From Vibrio japonicus (lineage in GTDB: Bacteria > Pseudomonadota > Gammaproteobacteria > Enterobacterales > Vibrionaceae), in the NCBI RefSeq assembly GCF_024582835.1, contig NZ_CP102097.1, positions 744,001 through 808,000 on the forward strand: DNA of 64,000 nt, given 5' to 3'. Each line of letters begins with the position of its first letter. The stretch's first letter is position 1. Below the pieces are notes generated by a model. The model saw only the letters and a program-made list of their open reading frames with translations. It was not told the DNA's origin and did no database searches. Shown piece after piece: positions 26,883 to 34,764 of the stretch. A program made the position numbers and the translations under genes.

Positions 26883-26934
26883 GATTTTCGTAGCAGTCAC
26901 GGATCTGCTCTACCCACGTATCTAATTTCATCAT
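26461..26934 (-). CDS. Hypothetical protein next to rctB
   Basis: A 157-residue soluble, helical protein that I do not recognise, with many aromatic, Q and C residues (YLQLAYSKLQQVVCEP, LQHLAVLSLEFCNQQ), suggestive of a helical-repeat or bundle fold. Its start overlaps the stop of the upstream ABC ATPase gene by 4 bp (ATGA), so it is the third cistron of that Fur-box operon. It also contains two RctB iteron-like sequences, near its first and last codons, which may constrain its codons. The start could be either of the two adjacent ATGs. Confidence 0.6.
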   Translation of the reverse strand: MMKLDTWVEQIRDCYENRKHDQVDCIECLILNAPDDIWGPEITETQSQALSYWLDGCLRIYLNSRYNAPERAYQYLQLAYSKLQQVVCEPRSELALKDWCMKRLQHLAVLSLEFCNQQTHANWQIKSHQLIEAHVHFMAAQSWNEPRNDDQGYVSRH

Positions 26935-27863
26935 GCGGCATTAACCCAGTGTTTTACAAAATGATTTTGACCAACTTGATCATAGCCTTGTGTGACAACG
27001 GTACTGGTTGATCGAATAATTTCTGCATCTTGTAAGTAGTTTGGTTCACTTTCCACGAGTTTTCCAAACGGTAGGTCTGGATCGGGAACCGCAGAGATCA
27101 GTAGGCGAGTATACGGATGTTGCGGATCCGTTAAGATTGCTTGAGTATCTCCCCACTCAACAATTTGTCCCTGGTACATCACAGCGGTTTCTTCCGCGAT
27201 GTAATGCGCTGTCGCAAGATCATGTGTGATATACAAAAAGCCGATACCTAGCTCTTCCTTCATCCGTTGCATCAGGTTTAACACGCCTAAACGAATGGAC
27301 ACATCTAACATCGACGTCGGTTCGTCAGCGAGGATGACTTCAGCCCCCACCGCAAGAGCACGTGCCAAATTCACCCGTTGACGTTGTCCGCCACTCAATT
27401 GGTGTGGATACTTTTCCAATGTGTCGGGCGCTAACTCGACGAGGTCGATCAATTCTTGTAAACGGTTAGGGATCTCTCGTTCGCTGGCCACTTGTTTATG
27501 AATTTTCAGCGGGCGGGTAAGATGATGTGCGATGGTGTGAGTTGGGTTAAGTGAACCAAACGGGTCTTGAAAAACCATTTGGACTTTACTGCGGTATTCT
27601 TGAAGCTCCGCTCGGCTTTGTATGTGGTCGACATTCTTGCCGTTAAACAAGATTTCGCCAGATGTTGCCGGATAGACTTTTGTAATCAGGCGTGCACAGG
27701 TGCTTTTACCGCATCCTGACTCCCCAACAAGCGCGAGAGTGCGTCCTTTGTACAAATCAAAGCTCACGCCTTGAAGTGCCTTAAATCGGTCTTCAGAGGC
27801 AAAACCACCGCCAATCGTGAATTCTTTAACGACATTGTTGAGTGAAATAATTGGATTGCTCAT
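26931..27863 (-). CDS. Peptide/nickel-type ABC transporter ATP-binding protein (DppF/OppF-like)
   Basis: A 310-residue ATPase with Walker A (LVGESGCGKSTCARL, near 45), Q-loop (VFQDPFGSLNP), ABC signature (HQLSGGQRQRVNLARAL, near 158) and Walker B (VILADEPTSMLD). It keeps the C-terminal extension typical of oligopeptide transporters (QHPYTRLLISAVPDPD). It overlaps its partner by 4 bp, so the two should form a heterodimeric ATP-hydrolysing unit on the cytoplasmic side of an importer. No permease or binding-protein gene is present in the window. The upstream Fur box suggests an iron-linked substrate, for example a siderophore or its breakdown product. Confidence 0.88.
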   Translation of the reverse strand: MSNPIISLNNVVKEFTIGGGFASEDRFKALQGVSFDLYKGRTLALVGESGCGKSTCARLITKVYPATSGEILFNGKNVDHIQSRAELQEYRSKVQMVFQDPFGSLNPTHTIAHHLTRPLKIHKQVASEREIPNRLQELIDLVELAPDTLEKYPHQLSGGQRQRVNLARALAVGAEVILADEPTSMLDVSIRLGVLNLMQRMKEELGIGFLYITHDLATAHYIAEETAVMYQGQIVEWGDTQAILTDPQHPYTRLLISAVPDPDLPFGKLVESEPNYLQDAEIIRSTSTVVTQGYDQVGQNHFVKHWVNAA

Positions 27864-28708
27864 AGCGTCGCTCCTTGCGCTTGGTGCTTCCCTTCGTGAA
27901 TGTTAGGGAAAGAGGCCCAAAGTTTTTGAGTGTATGCGTGTTGAGGATGGTTACGAATGTTCTTTGATTCATTGATTTCCACAATTTCACCGTGCCTCAT
28001 AATGGCAATTCGGTCACACAGCTGGCTCATCAGCGCCAAATCATGAGTAATGAACAAAATCGAAAATCCAAACTCTTCCCGAAGTTGATAAATCTGTTGA
28101 AGAATCTCCCGCTGAACGACCACATCCAATGCCGTGGTGGGTTCATCCATAATGATCATCTTGGGATTTAGGGATAGGGCGATGGCGATAACTAAACGCT
28201 GACGCATGCCGCCGCTGAATTGATGAGGATATTCTGTTATACGATCTCGTGGGATGTTGACGAGATCGAGGAGTTTTTCAGCTTTCTGTTTAGCCACTTC
28301 ATCACTGAGCCCTTGATGATGCCGTAAAACATCTGAAAACTGTTCCAAAACGGTCAGAACCGGGTTTAAGGAGTTCATTGCGCTTTGAAACACCATTGCG
28401 ATCTCGCTCCATCGAATCGCGTTCATTTCCTTATCTGAAAGCGCTAATAGATCTTTCCCTTCAAAGATTATCCGCCCTCCAGAAATAAACGCAGGTGGCT
28501 TGTGAAGTCGGTTGATCGCAAACGCGATGGTGCTTTTACCGCAACCAGATTCGCCCGCAAGGCCAAAGATTTCTCCTCTACCTATATCGAAATTTACACT
28601 GTTAACCGCTCTGAAATCGCCGTTGTCAGTAATGTAATCGACGCAGAGATCTCTAATTTGAATGATGGGGTCAGCATGAAAGGCATGCTCGGTATCTTGA
28701 TTATCCAT
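27860..28708 (-). CDS. Peptide/nickel-type ABC transporter ATP-binding protein (DppD/OppD-like)
   Basis: 282 residues, the first cistron. Walker A (LAGESGCGKSTIAFAIN), signature (FSGGMRQRLVIAIAL), Walker B (MIIMDEPTTALDV) and switch histidine (ITHDLALMSQ) are all intact. It is shorter than DppD (about 327), ending at HAYTQKLWASFPNIHEG, and lacks the C-terminal cysteines that bind a 4Fe-4S cluster in some homologues. It overlaps the DppF-like gene by 4 bp. A near-consensus Fur box is 24 bp upstream of the ATG, so expression should rise on iron starvation. Its membrane partners must be encoded elsewhere. Confidence 0.87.
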   Translation of the reverse strand: MDNQDTEHAFHADPIIQIRDLCVDYITDNGDFRAVNSVNFDIGRGEIFGLAGESGCGKSTIAFAINRLHKPPAFISGGRIIFEGKDLLALSDKEMNAIRWSEIAMVFQSAMNSLNPVLTVLEQFSDVLRHHQGLSDEVAKQKAEKLLDLVNIPRDRITEYPHQFSGGMRQRLVIAIALSLNPKMIIMDEPTTALDVVVQREILQQIYQLREEFGFSILFITHDLALMSQLCDRIAIMRHGEIVEINESKNIRNHPQHAYTQKLWASFPNIHEGKHQAQGATL

Positions 28709-28731
28709 AATCTCACTTACTCAATTCAAAA

Positions 28732-28750
28732 GATAATGATTATCATTAAC
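28732..28750. promoter_or_regulatory. Fur box of the ABC ATPase operon
   Basis: GATAATGATTATCATTAAC matches the 19-bp consensus GATAATGATAATCATTATC at 17 positions. It lies 24-42 bp upstream of the DppD-like start, overlapping the expected promoter. Confidence 0.85.
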
Positions 28751-29079
28751 CCTTATTTCGAGAGTGAAAAGAAGTGTGAATTAAAAAAGTGAACTGACTC
28801 GAAAAGTATCCTTCGGATTATGAAACATTACAGTTTTAGGGGGAGACGTTCAGGAGGGAATAGAAGAAAAAATGCGAACTAGATCTAACTAGAAAATGTA
28901 GGGACGATTTTCTAAATGTACCGCCAGATTTTTGCCGCAGCAAAGCTTATTTATAGAAAAATAGTTAATAATTCCTGAACTAGTAGCAGCTTCACATTCT
29001 AGATCTAAAATTCTTAACAAGGGTATCGTGGTTTTGCTACAGATTAGCTGTCCCTTGCATGGTTTGTTCGGAGGTTACA
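28751..29079. other. Gap between the Fur-box operon and a small conserved gene
   Basis: AT-rich, with no gene seen. TCTAGATCTAAA-type sequences occur at about 28880 and 29000 (AGATCTAAC, AGATCTAAAATTC). The promoter of the small rightward gene should be here, but I cannot point to it. Confidence 0.3.
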
Positions 29080-29277
29080 ATGTCCATTAATTCTATTGAC
29101 CATGATGAAATGACTAAAATTGCTGAAACGTGGGACTTCACGGAAGAAGTCGAGTTACAAAAGCCAGTCAGAAGTGTTAAATCAGCGGAAGCTCGTCGTC
29201 GTATCGAAGCATTGAGAGAGATCCGAGAAAGTGGTTTAACGATTGAAGAGGCGAAGGAATTAGGTCTGATCCATTAG
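29080..29277 (+). CDS. Small PA3496-like protein
   Basis: 65 residues from the ATG at 29080, chosen because GGAGG lies 5 bp before it; the frame opens 7 codons earlier without an RBS. The basic/acidic core SAEARRRIEALREIRE followed by LTIEEAKELGLIH resembles the PA3496 family of short gammaproteobacterial proteins. The family is described as putative envelope integrity proteins, but no mechanism is known. Monocistronic, followed by a terminator. Confidence 0.6.
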   Translation: MSINSIDHDEMTKIAETWDFTEEVELQKPVRSVKSAEARRRIEALREIRESGLTIEEAKELGLIH

Positions 29278-29303
29278 CCCTGTACCCACAAATGCAAATA
29301 CGT

Positions 29304-29335
29304 AAGGGTGGCGAAGTTAGCCACCCTTTGTTTTT
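29304..29335 (+). terminator. Rho-independent terminator
   Basis: AAGGGTGGC...GCCACCCTT with a 7-base loop, then TTGTTTTT, 26 bp after the small gene's stop. Confidence 0.8.
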
Positions 29336-29442
29336 CGATGTTTTTTGATCTGATCCGCTACCCAATTCTCGATTCTTTCTAAACATTCCTTTTTGATGTG
29401 GTATATTTCTATTCCATATTTTTACAGATGCAGAACGTTCCT

Positions 29443-29652
29443 ATGTCGATTAACCTTTCAAACCTTCCACCAGAAGAGAAGAACAAGGTTGAACTTGATA
29501 AACAAGCTTCATTTTTGGTGTGGAAGCTTAGAGAAGCGAAAGCAGGCCCTGATGAGATTAATCAGGCAGCGGATAAAATCAGAGATGAAAACGAAAGGTC
29601 GTTCTTCTTAGAATCTGTGGCTAAATATAAGCGAGTGATGGGCGTAGCTTGA
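29443..29652 (+). CDS. DUF3283-like small protein
   Basis: 69 residues from the ATG giving MSINLSNLPPEEKNKVELDK; in-frame ATGs at 29428 and 29398 are also possible and none has a strong RBS. The protein is soluble and helical (FLVWKLREAKAGPDEINQAA, SVAKYKRVMGVA). It resembles a short DUF3283 family common in Vibrio, with no known function. Confidence 0.6.
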   Translation: MSINLSNLPPEEKNKVELDKQASFLVWKLREAKAGPDEINQAADKIRDENERSFFLESVAKYKRVMGVA

Positions 29653-29743
29653 GCCCCATTTCTTTGCAAATCGCGAAAAATTGAAATGATTCCGCTTTTT
29701 GCTAAAATCCTTCGCGTTAAATTGAACTAGAGAGAACATCCCG

Positions 29744-30460
29744 ATGGGAAGAAGTTTTGAAGTGCGCAAAGCCTCAATGGCGAAAACAGCTGGCGCAAAA
29801 ATTAAAGTTTATTCCAAATACGGTAAAGAAATTTACATGTGCGCGAAAAATGGCGGTGCAGACCCTGACATGAACTTGTCTCTGAAGCACCTGATCGCAA
29901 AAGCGAAAAAAGACCAAGTTCCAGCACACGTTATCGACAAAGCAATTGATAAAGCAAGTGGTGGCGGCGGTGAAGATTACGTTCCTGCGCGTTACGAAGG
30001 CTTTGGTCCAGGTGGTACAAGTGTCATCGTTGATTGTTTAACAGATAACGGTAACCGTACTTTCCAAGACGTTCGCCAGTGTTTTGTAAAAACAGGCGCG
30101 AAAATTGGTGTGGAAGGTTCTGTTTCTCACATGTTCGATCACCAAGCTGTATTCCAGTTCAAAGGCGATGACGACGAAGCAGTATTAGAAGCGCTAATGA
30201 TGGAAGACGTTGATGTGACTGACGTTGAACTTGAAGATGGTGTGATCACAGTGTTTGCTCCTCACACTGAGTTCTTCAAAACAAAGACAGCGCTAAACGG
30301 TGCATTCCCAGAGCTGACTCTTGACGTAGAAGAGATCACCTTCGTTCCTCAAACTCACACGCCAGTAGCGGGTGAAGACGCAGAGAAATTCCAGAAGTTC
30401 CTGGATATGCTTGATGATTGTGATGACGTACAGCAGGTTTACCACAACGCTGAACTGTAA
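29744..30460 (+). CDS. yeeN: YebC/TACO1-family protein (YeeN-type paralogue)
   Basis: 238 residues with the YebC-family N terminus ([19 protein letters not shown]), the conserved core ([40 protein letters not shown]) and the full three-domain length. The MGRSFE start and shortened N-terminal helix fit the YeeN branch rather than YebC (MAGHSKW). YebC proteins were long annotated as regulators; recent work ties members of the family to translation of difficult motifs such as polyproline. A terminator follows. Confidence 0.85.
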   Translation: MGRSFEVRKASMAKTAGAKIKVYSKYGKEIYMCAKNGGADPDMNLSLKHLIAKAKKDQVPAHVIDKAIDKASGGGGEDYVPARYEGFGPGGTSVIVDCLTDNGNRTFQDVRQCFVKTGAKIGVEGSVSHMFDHQAVFQFKGDDDEAVLEALMMEDVDVTDVELEDGVITVFAPHTEFFKTKTALNGAFPELTLDVEEITFVPQTHTPVAGEDAEKFQKFLDMLDDCDDVQQVYHNAEL

Positions 30461-30477
30461 TGCACAACTGAAGATTG

Positions 30478-30503
30478 AAAACCGAGCTAAGCTCGGTTTT
30501 TTT
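30478..30503 (+). terminator. Rho-independent terminator after the YebC-family gene
   Basis: AAACCGAGC-TAA-GCTCGGTTTTTTT, 18 bp after the stop. Confidence 0.85.
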
Positions 30504-30561
30504 ATATCTAAAAACAGTATGTTCATGCCATTTTTGCCAGCTTTGAGATACTTAAAGACAG

Positions 30562-30574
30562 TTTACAGTGTAAA
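30562..30574. other. parS2 site right of ori2
   Basis: TTTACAGTGTAAA is an exact match to the core, lying in an even longer imperfect palindrome (CAGTTTACAGTGTAAAACTG, 30559-30578). It is about 6.5 kb right of ori2, between the YebC-family gene and yhfG. Confidence 0.87.
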
Positions 30575-30733
30575 ACTGTTCAATTTTTAACTTAAAACAA
30601 GACTAACATCAGAGTCCCTAAAACACAGGCCATCAAGATGGAGAAAGCTTGATGGCAACGGGAGGAGGGGTGCTGTAGAAGCAATGACCATTGTGAGTTA
30701 AACTTAACCACGTAATCCAAAGCAGGGGTATTT

Positions 30734-30892
30734 ATGTCCAATTCATCTTCTGATTCAACGACAAAAAAGAAAAAAACATTTTTACCAAAACCTGAAAACT
30801 ACAAAGTTAGTCTAAAATATGAGGGCATGTCGCTGAAGGAAGAGTGTGAAAATCGCTCGATAGCTGAGTTAAAAAGGAAGTATGCGAGATAA
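30734..30892 (+). CDS. yhfG: YhfG, antitoxin of the Fic toxin
   Basis: A 52-residue protein read directly from the bases (start MSNSSSDSTTKKKKTF, end IAELKRKYAR), with RBS AGGGG 6 bp upstream. It matches YhfG antitoxins in size, basic character, the NYKVSLKYEGM core and the KRKYAR end. The segment SLKYEG fits the (S/T)xxxE(G/N) inhibitory motif, whose glutamate enters the Fic active site and blocks ATP binding. Its stop overlaps the fic start by 11 bp, the usual coupling of antitoxin before toxin. Confidence 0.85.
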   Translation: MSNSSSDSTTKKKKTFLPKPENYKVSLKYEGMSLKEECENRSIAELKRKYAR

Positions 30893-31475
30893 ATATGGCG
30901 CTTATCATGATAGATACTGTTACCCAGATAGCGACGTTCTGACTAACTTGCTCAATCTTAGGGACGGTGACGAATTGGCTGAGGCTGAAATAGCGTTTAC
31001 GGCAGAACGTTATCGTACTTATCAAAGTGAACTCACTTCCATCGACCAATTTACTTTCTCTCATCTACAACACTTACATACCTATCTTTTCCAAGACTTG
31101 TATCACTGGGCTGGTCAACTGCGCGAAGTGGATATTTCAAAAGGTGACACACGTTTTTGCACCGTTCCGAGAATCGCCGTTGAAGGGGAGACGCTGTTTC
31201 AGATTATTCCTACGCTCGCCAACATACACGATCAAGAAAAACTAATTGAAGAAGTCGCGTCACTGTTTTGTGAAATTAATTTGCTCCATCCCTTCAGAGA
31301 GGGGAATGGCCGAGTACAGCGCTTTTTCTTCGAAGAGATGTTGTTTGTTCTTGGTTACGATCTGACCTGGCCTGATTTGACGAAAGACCAGTGGATAGAA
31401 GCGAATATAGCAGGTGTCTATCTCGACTTAGAACCACTAAAAGCGATTTTTCGTCAGGCGATAGCCAAGTTGTAG
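30882..31475 (+). CDS. fic: Fic-family AMP-transferase toxin
   Basis: 197 residues with the complete Fic active-site motif HPFREGNGR (LLHPFREGNGRVQRFFFEEM, near 130) and the upstream RTYQSELTSIDQFTFSHLQ region of the Fic fold. The catalytic histidine, phosphate-binding loop and arginine are intact, so it should transfer AMP from ATP to a target; for related Fic toxins the targets include gyrase and topoisomerase IV subunits. It has no own inhibitory helix at the N terminus, so control should come from YhfG, encoded just before it with an 11-bp overlap. An inverted repeat without a T-run follows at 31511-31534. Confidence 0.9.
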   Translation: MRDKYGAYHDRYCYPDSDVLTNLLNLRDGDELAEAEIAFTAERYRTYQSELTSIDQFTFSHLQHLHTYLFQDLYHWAGQLREVDISKGDTRFCTVPRIAVEGETLFQIIPTLANIHDQEKLIEEVASLFCEINLLHPFREGNGRVQRFFFEEMLFVLGYDLTWPDLTKDQWIEANIAGVYLDLEPLKAIFRQAIAKL

Positions 31476-31590
31476 ACGCGCTATACCTTGCCAATGTGAA
31501 ATGAGACAAACGCCAAGACATTATTGCCTTGGCGTAAGGGATTAATTGCTCACGTTGTTGTATTTACTTCGATTGGTATGACTACTGTGC

Positions 31591-32490
31591 CTAAGGGGTG
31601 CTGTTGAGAACTGGCTTGACTCTACTTTTCTTAATGGCGACTAAGACTTGTGGCAGTAAAGACATCAAAATCATCCCAGCCATCAAACTGTATTGAGTTA
31701 GCGTAAAGTTTTCACCCAGCAACAGCAGTCCTGACACAATCCCTGCGACAGGGTTTGCGATACCACCAAAAGCAAAATCTACGATGCTCATACGTTGGAG
31801 CAACCAAACATACAGAGCGTATCCCAGTGCTGTGTTTAACACCGCAACCCAGCTTAACCCCAAAGCATTTTGTATAGAGAAATGGTTTACAGCATTGGCA
31901 TATTTTTCAGGTTCCACCAAGGCATGCCCTCCTGCAACGATTGATAACACCATCCCACCCAGGAGCAACTGCCACGTCAGGATTTTCCACCAATGCATTT
32001 GTGTGCCTAGTGATTGAGTGATAGAACTGCCCACGATGATGCATGTAATGGCCCCAATCATCGCTGCCAGCCCCAATGGACTTAGGCTGATTGAACTTGG
32101 ATCAAACAGCTTCCATGCCAGCAAGATCAAAGCTGCGCCGGAGAAGGCTTGAGCCACGCTAGGTTTCTGTTTGTTTTTGATCCAATGAAAGAGTATCGCA
32201 AACACGGGAACCGAGACCATTCCAACCCCTGAAATGGCAGATGGTAGGGTAAGAGCCATAACGAAAATTAGCGCAAAGAAGGCGGCAATGTTAATGGTTC
32301 CTAATGTCAGCAGAACTTTCCACTCACCTTTGGATGGAAGAGTGGGCTTTATCATCAAGAGTAATAGTCCTGCCGGCAGTGCTCTTAGCACACCTAGCAG
32401 GAATGGCGGCCAGTCACTTAACGAAAACTGAGTCACCGCGTATGTTGTTCCCCAGAAGAATGAAGGGATCATAGCAAGCAATATGTTCAT
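31591..32490 (-). CDS. EamA/DMT-superfamily transporter
   Basis: 299 residues with about ten hydrophobic segments in two EamA halves (N-terminal MNILLAMIPSFFWGTTYAVT; second half NTALGYALYVWLLQRMSIVD with the conserved FGGIANPVAGIVSG). DMT transporters usually export amino acids, metabolites or drugs. It diverges from a MarR-family gene, and the 116-bp spacer carries two near-identical operator-like repeats, so it is probably repressed by that regulator until an unknown effector is present. It ends in a charged tail (KKSRVKPVLNSTP). Confidence 0.87.
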   Translation of the reverse strand: MNILLAMIPSFFWGTTYAVTQFSLSDWPPFLLGVLRALPAGLLLLMIKPTLPSKGEWKVLLTLGTINIAAFFALIFVMALTLPSAISGVGMVSVPVFAILFHWIKNKQKPSVAQAFSGAALILLAWKLFDPSSISLSPLGLAAMIGAITCIIVGSSITQSLGTQMHWWKILTWQLLLGGMVLSIVAGGHALVEPEKYANAVNHFSIQNALGLSWVAVLNTALGYALYVWLLQRMSIVDFAFGGIANPVAGIVSGLLLLGENFTLTQYSLMAGMILMSLLPQVLVAIKKSRVKPVLNSTP

Positions 32491-32496
32491 GTTACT

Positions 32497-32573
32497 TATC
32501 TTTATATTGAGATAGTTTGTTCAAAATGTACGCGCTATTAGATGAGTTGTAAAGTATCTTTATGTTAAGATAG
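32497..32573. promoter_or_regulatory. Twin MarR-type operators between the DMT and marR genes
   Basis: TATCTTTATATTGAGATAG (32497-32515) and TATCTTTATGTTAAGATAG (32555-32573) are imperfect palindromes identical at 17 of 19 positions, with starts 58 bp apart. One abuts the transporter start, the other ends 33 bp before the MarR start. Such an arrangement fits one repressor controlling both promoters. Confidence 0.75.
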
Positions 32574-32606
32574 TTGGCAGTATTTGTTTGCTATGGAAAC
32601 GTAGTT

Positions 32607-33089
32607 ATGGACGTTGTTGATCGAGTGACAGAGCAGTGGGCTCAGGAAAAACCAGAGCTAAAAACAGAGCCAATGGCCATCATGGGGCGTATTTTACGCA
32701 TCGCTAAGCACATGGAAAACGAAGTGGCAAAGCTTCATAAGCGCTATGGTCTAAAGTTCGGTGAATTTGATGTATTGGCGACATTGCGTCGCAGTGGAGA
32801 GCCTTTCTCTTTAACACCGTCCGCGTTAATGGGCTCTATGTTATTGACGTCGGGGGCGATGACCAATCGCTTGGATAAGCTGGAATCTAAAGGACTGATC
32901 GCCCGAACACACAGCAAAGAGGATCGTCGTAGCGTGAGTGTTAAATTGACGCAAGAAGGGACAAAACTTATTGATGAGATGATGCAGGTTCATGTTGATT
33001 TGCAACACTCGCTGATTAAAGGGATGAGCCCGAAACAAAAGACAGAGTTAAACCAATATTTAAAAGTCTGTTTGGCTGAGTTTGAATAG
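32607..33089 (+). CDS. MarR-family transcriptional regulator
   Basis: 160 residues from the ATG at 32607; an upstream TTG at 32574 keeps the frame but runs out of the second operator, so it is less likely. It has the winged-helix MarR domain: recognition region LTPSALMGSMLLTSGAMTNR and wing LIARTHSKEDRRSVSVKLTQEG. It should bind the twin repeats in its own promoter region and control itself and the divergent DMT exporter. The ligand is unknown. A GC-rich stem (33100-33121, CCCCCA...CGGGGG) follows the stop. Confidence 0.87.
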   Translation: MDVVDRVTEQWAQEKPELKTEPMAIMGRILRIAKHMENEVAKLHKRYGLKFGEFDVLATLRRSGEPFSLTPSALMGSMLLTSGAMTNRLDKLESKGLIARTHSKEDRRSVSVKLTQEGTKLIDEMMQVHVDLQHSLIKGMSPKQKTELNQYLKVCLAEFE

Positions 33090-33210
33090 CCACCAGCAAG
33101 TTCCCCCATTTTTCGGGGGAGGGTGTCATGTCAATAAAGTCCCATTTAATGGGGGCATCTGTACAGAACATATCAGCTTTTTATACGTGTTTAGATGTGC
33201 TCAATAAAAG

Positions 33211-33234
33211 AAAACCCACTGTAAAAAGTGGGTT
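33211..33234 (-). terminator. Terminator of the Usp gene
   Basis: ACCCACT...AGTGGGT on the minus strand, followed by TTTTCTTTT, 33 bp beyond the usp stop. Confidence 0.7.
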
Positions 33235-33266
33235 GTCGGGCATCATAGTTATCGTATGTTTGGTGA

Positions 33267-33692
33267 TTAAGACTCAATAGGAACCACCAGAATATCAACT
33301 GGTGACTTATTAATGAGATGCTGAGAGTAGGAGATGATGCGACTCCAAAAGTCTTGGTGATGGCCGCAAATCAACAAATCTACACCGTTGCCAGCGATCA
33401 CTTCGTGTAGCTTGCCGCTTAACTCACCTGTACCCACAATGATCTTTTTCACGGGGTATTCGGTATTAGCATCAAACTCTCTAAGCTGCTCCAACGTATG
33501 CTCATTGACGGGTCTCAGGTCAGGGTTCGCCTTGATATCCACTAAATCAGGATAAATCTCCCCATGAGTCCCATCGATGTGAACAAACGAAAGCTCTGAA
33601 CCGAGTTGGTTCGCCAAGAAAACTGCTCGATCAATAAGGATATTGCTTTGCTCTGAAAGCTCTATAGCAACCATGATGTGTTTGTATTGCAT
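33267..33692 (-). CDS. Universal stress protein A family
   Basis: 141 residues from the ATG giving MQYKHIMVAIELSEQSNI, chosen for the family length and the AAGGGG RBS; the frame stays open 38 codons further. It has the UspA fold signatures: N-terminal beta strand HIMVAIELS, and the GNGVDLLICGHHQDFWSRI nucleotide-binding loop, where the usual G2xG9GS pattern is partly altered. The closest type is the UspA/UspAB branch of gammaproteobacteria. An FNR-like half-perfect sequence, TTGATCTCGATTTA, lies at 33758-33771, but I do not rely on it. Confidence 0.87.
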   Translation of the reverse strand: MQYKHIMVAIELSEQSNILIDRAVFLANQLGSELSFVHIDGTHGEIYPDLVDIKANPDLRPVNEHTLEQLREFDANTEYPVKKIIVGTGELSGKLHEVIAGNGVDLLICGHHQDFWSRIISYSQHLINKSPVDILVVPIES

Positions 33693-34038
33693 ATCCAACC
33701 CCTTCTCTGAAATAGACAATGTAAGCTTAGTCTTATTTACGGAAAAATGGTGTTGGATTGATCTCGATTTACTCATTAATTCTCCGCTCATCTTATTGAG
33801 CTGCATTACTTTTTCTACCGATATGTTCTTTTGCCCACCATTGAATGTTCTTAGGTTCTTTTTCTTATTTAAATGGTGATTGGTTTGGTTTTTTTGTTTG
33901 ATGACAGATGATCAGTTGTTGAGTGGTTACTTTCTTATTGGGTGAGAAATATTGCGCTGATTTCTTTATGTATTCTTACTCTTTGAGAATAAAATTTGTT
34001 AAGGAATCCACGTGACGATACAACATGAGTAGAACTCG
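33693..34038. other. Gap between divergent usp and IclR genes
   Basis: A 346-bp AT-rich stretch holding both promoters. Apart from the weak FNR-like sequence at 33758 I see no repeat or hairpin that stands out. Confidence 0.3.
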
Positions 34039-34764
34039 ATGAAACACAGTAATGGGCAAGTCAATGAAAAGGTACTCCAACTTTTAATGCAAGTCGCGGT
34101 CAACGAAGACCCGGTGACGGCCAAGCAGTTGAGCGAACAGGTGGGAACGCCAATCAGTAGCTTGTATCGCCATATAAAGCTTTTAAAAGAATGGAACCTT
34201 ATCGAAGAAAGTCCAAGTGACAAAACCTTGATCATAGGTCCGGCTGCATTGATGCTGATGCGAAGCTACAAAAGCAATCAGCACGACTTAGATGCCATTG
34301 ATTTGGTGCTAAATCGATTGCAAAAGCAGACGGGTGAAATGTCAGCGTATATGGTACCTGTCGGTTATCGCGCTTTGTGTGTCAGCAGAAAAGAGAGTAT
34401 GCAGGCGCTTCGTTGCAGCTACGTCCAGGGTCAAAGTCAACCCCTGCTACGAGGCGCCTCATCCCGAGTGATGCTTGCTTATATGCCCGCTTTGCGTTGT
34501 GAAAAGATTCTGCGTTATTTCGGAGAGTCCGACAACATTAGTGTTTGGCATCAAGAGCTAGAGCAAATTCGAAACCAAGGCTATGCAGTGAGTACTTCAG
34601 AGATTGACCCGGGGGTTTCTGGCATCAGTGCCCCAGTGATGAAAGGAAGTAAACTTATCGGGGCCGTTTCGGTTATGGCACCTGTTCATCGATTTCAGAT
34701 CAATCAACAAAGAATCATACTACATGTACTTCAAGCAGCTAGGGCTTTGCCCCCAGAAAGGTAA
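34039..34764 (+). CDS. IclR-family transcriptional regulator
   Basis: 241 residues: N-terminal winged helix (NEDPVTAKQLSEQVGTPISS, near 20-45) and a C-terminal IclR effector domain (VPVGYRALCVSRKESMQALR; LLRGASSRVMLAYMP; GVSGISAPVM). IclR regulators usually sense a small metabolite of the pathway they control. The stop overlaps by one base the ATG of the arginase-fold gene (TAATG), so the two are translationally coupled and probably share a function. No strong RBS precedes the chosen ATG; the match with the family start is reasonable. Confidence 0.85.
   Translation: MKHSNGQVNEKVLQLLMQVAVNEDPVTAKQLSEQVGTPISSLYRHIKLLKEWNLIEESPSDKTLIIGPAALMLMRSYKSNQHDLDAIDLVLNRLQKQTGEMSAYMVPVGYRALCVSRKESMQALRCSYVQGQSQPLLRGASSRVMLAYMPALRCEKILRYFGESDNISVWHQELEQIRNQGYAVSTSEIDPGVSGISAPVMKGSKLIGAVSVMAPVHRFQINQQRIILHVLQAARALPPER

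Noticed and set aside
29744..30460. Annotating the YebC-family gene as YebC itself
   Set aside because: The MGRSFEVRK start differs from the MAGHSKW start of YebC; the YeeN-type branch fits better.
33211..33234. ACTGTAAA half-site resembling parS2
   Set aside because: Only one arm matches; it is the loop side of the usp terminator.
33758..33771. FNR-like TTGATCTCGATTTA upstream of usp
   Set aside because: Two mismatches in the right half-site; not strong enough to claim.
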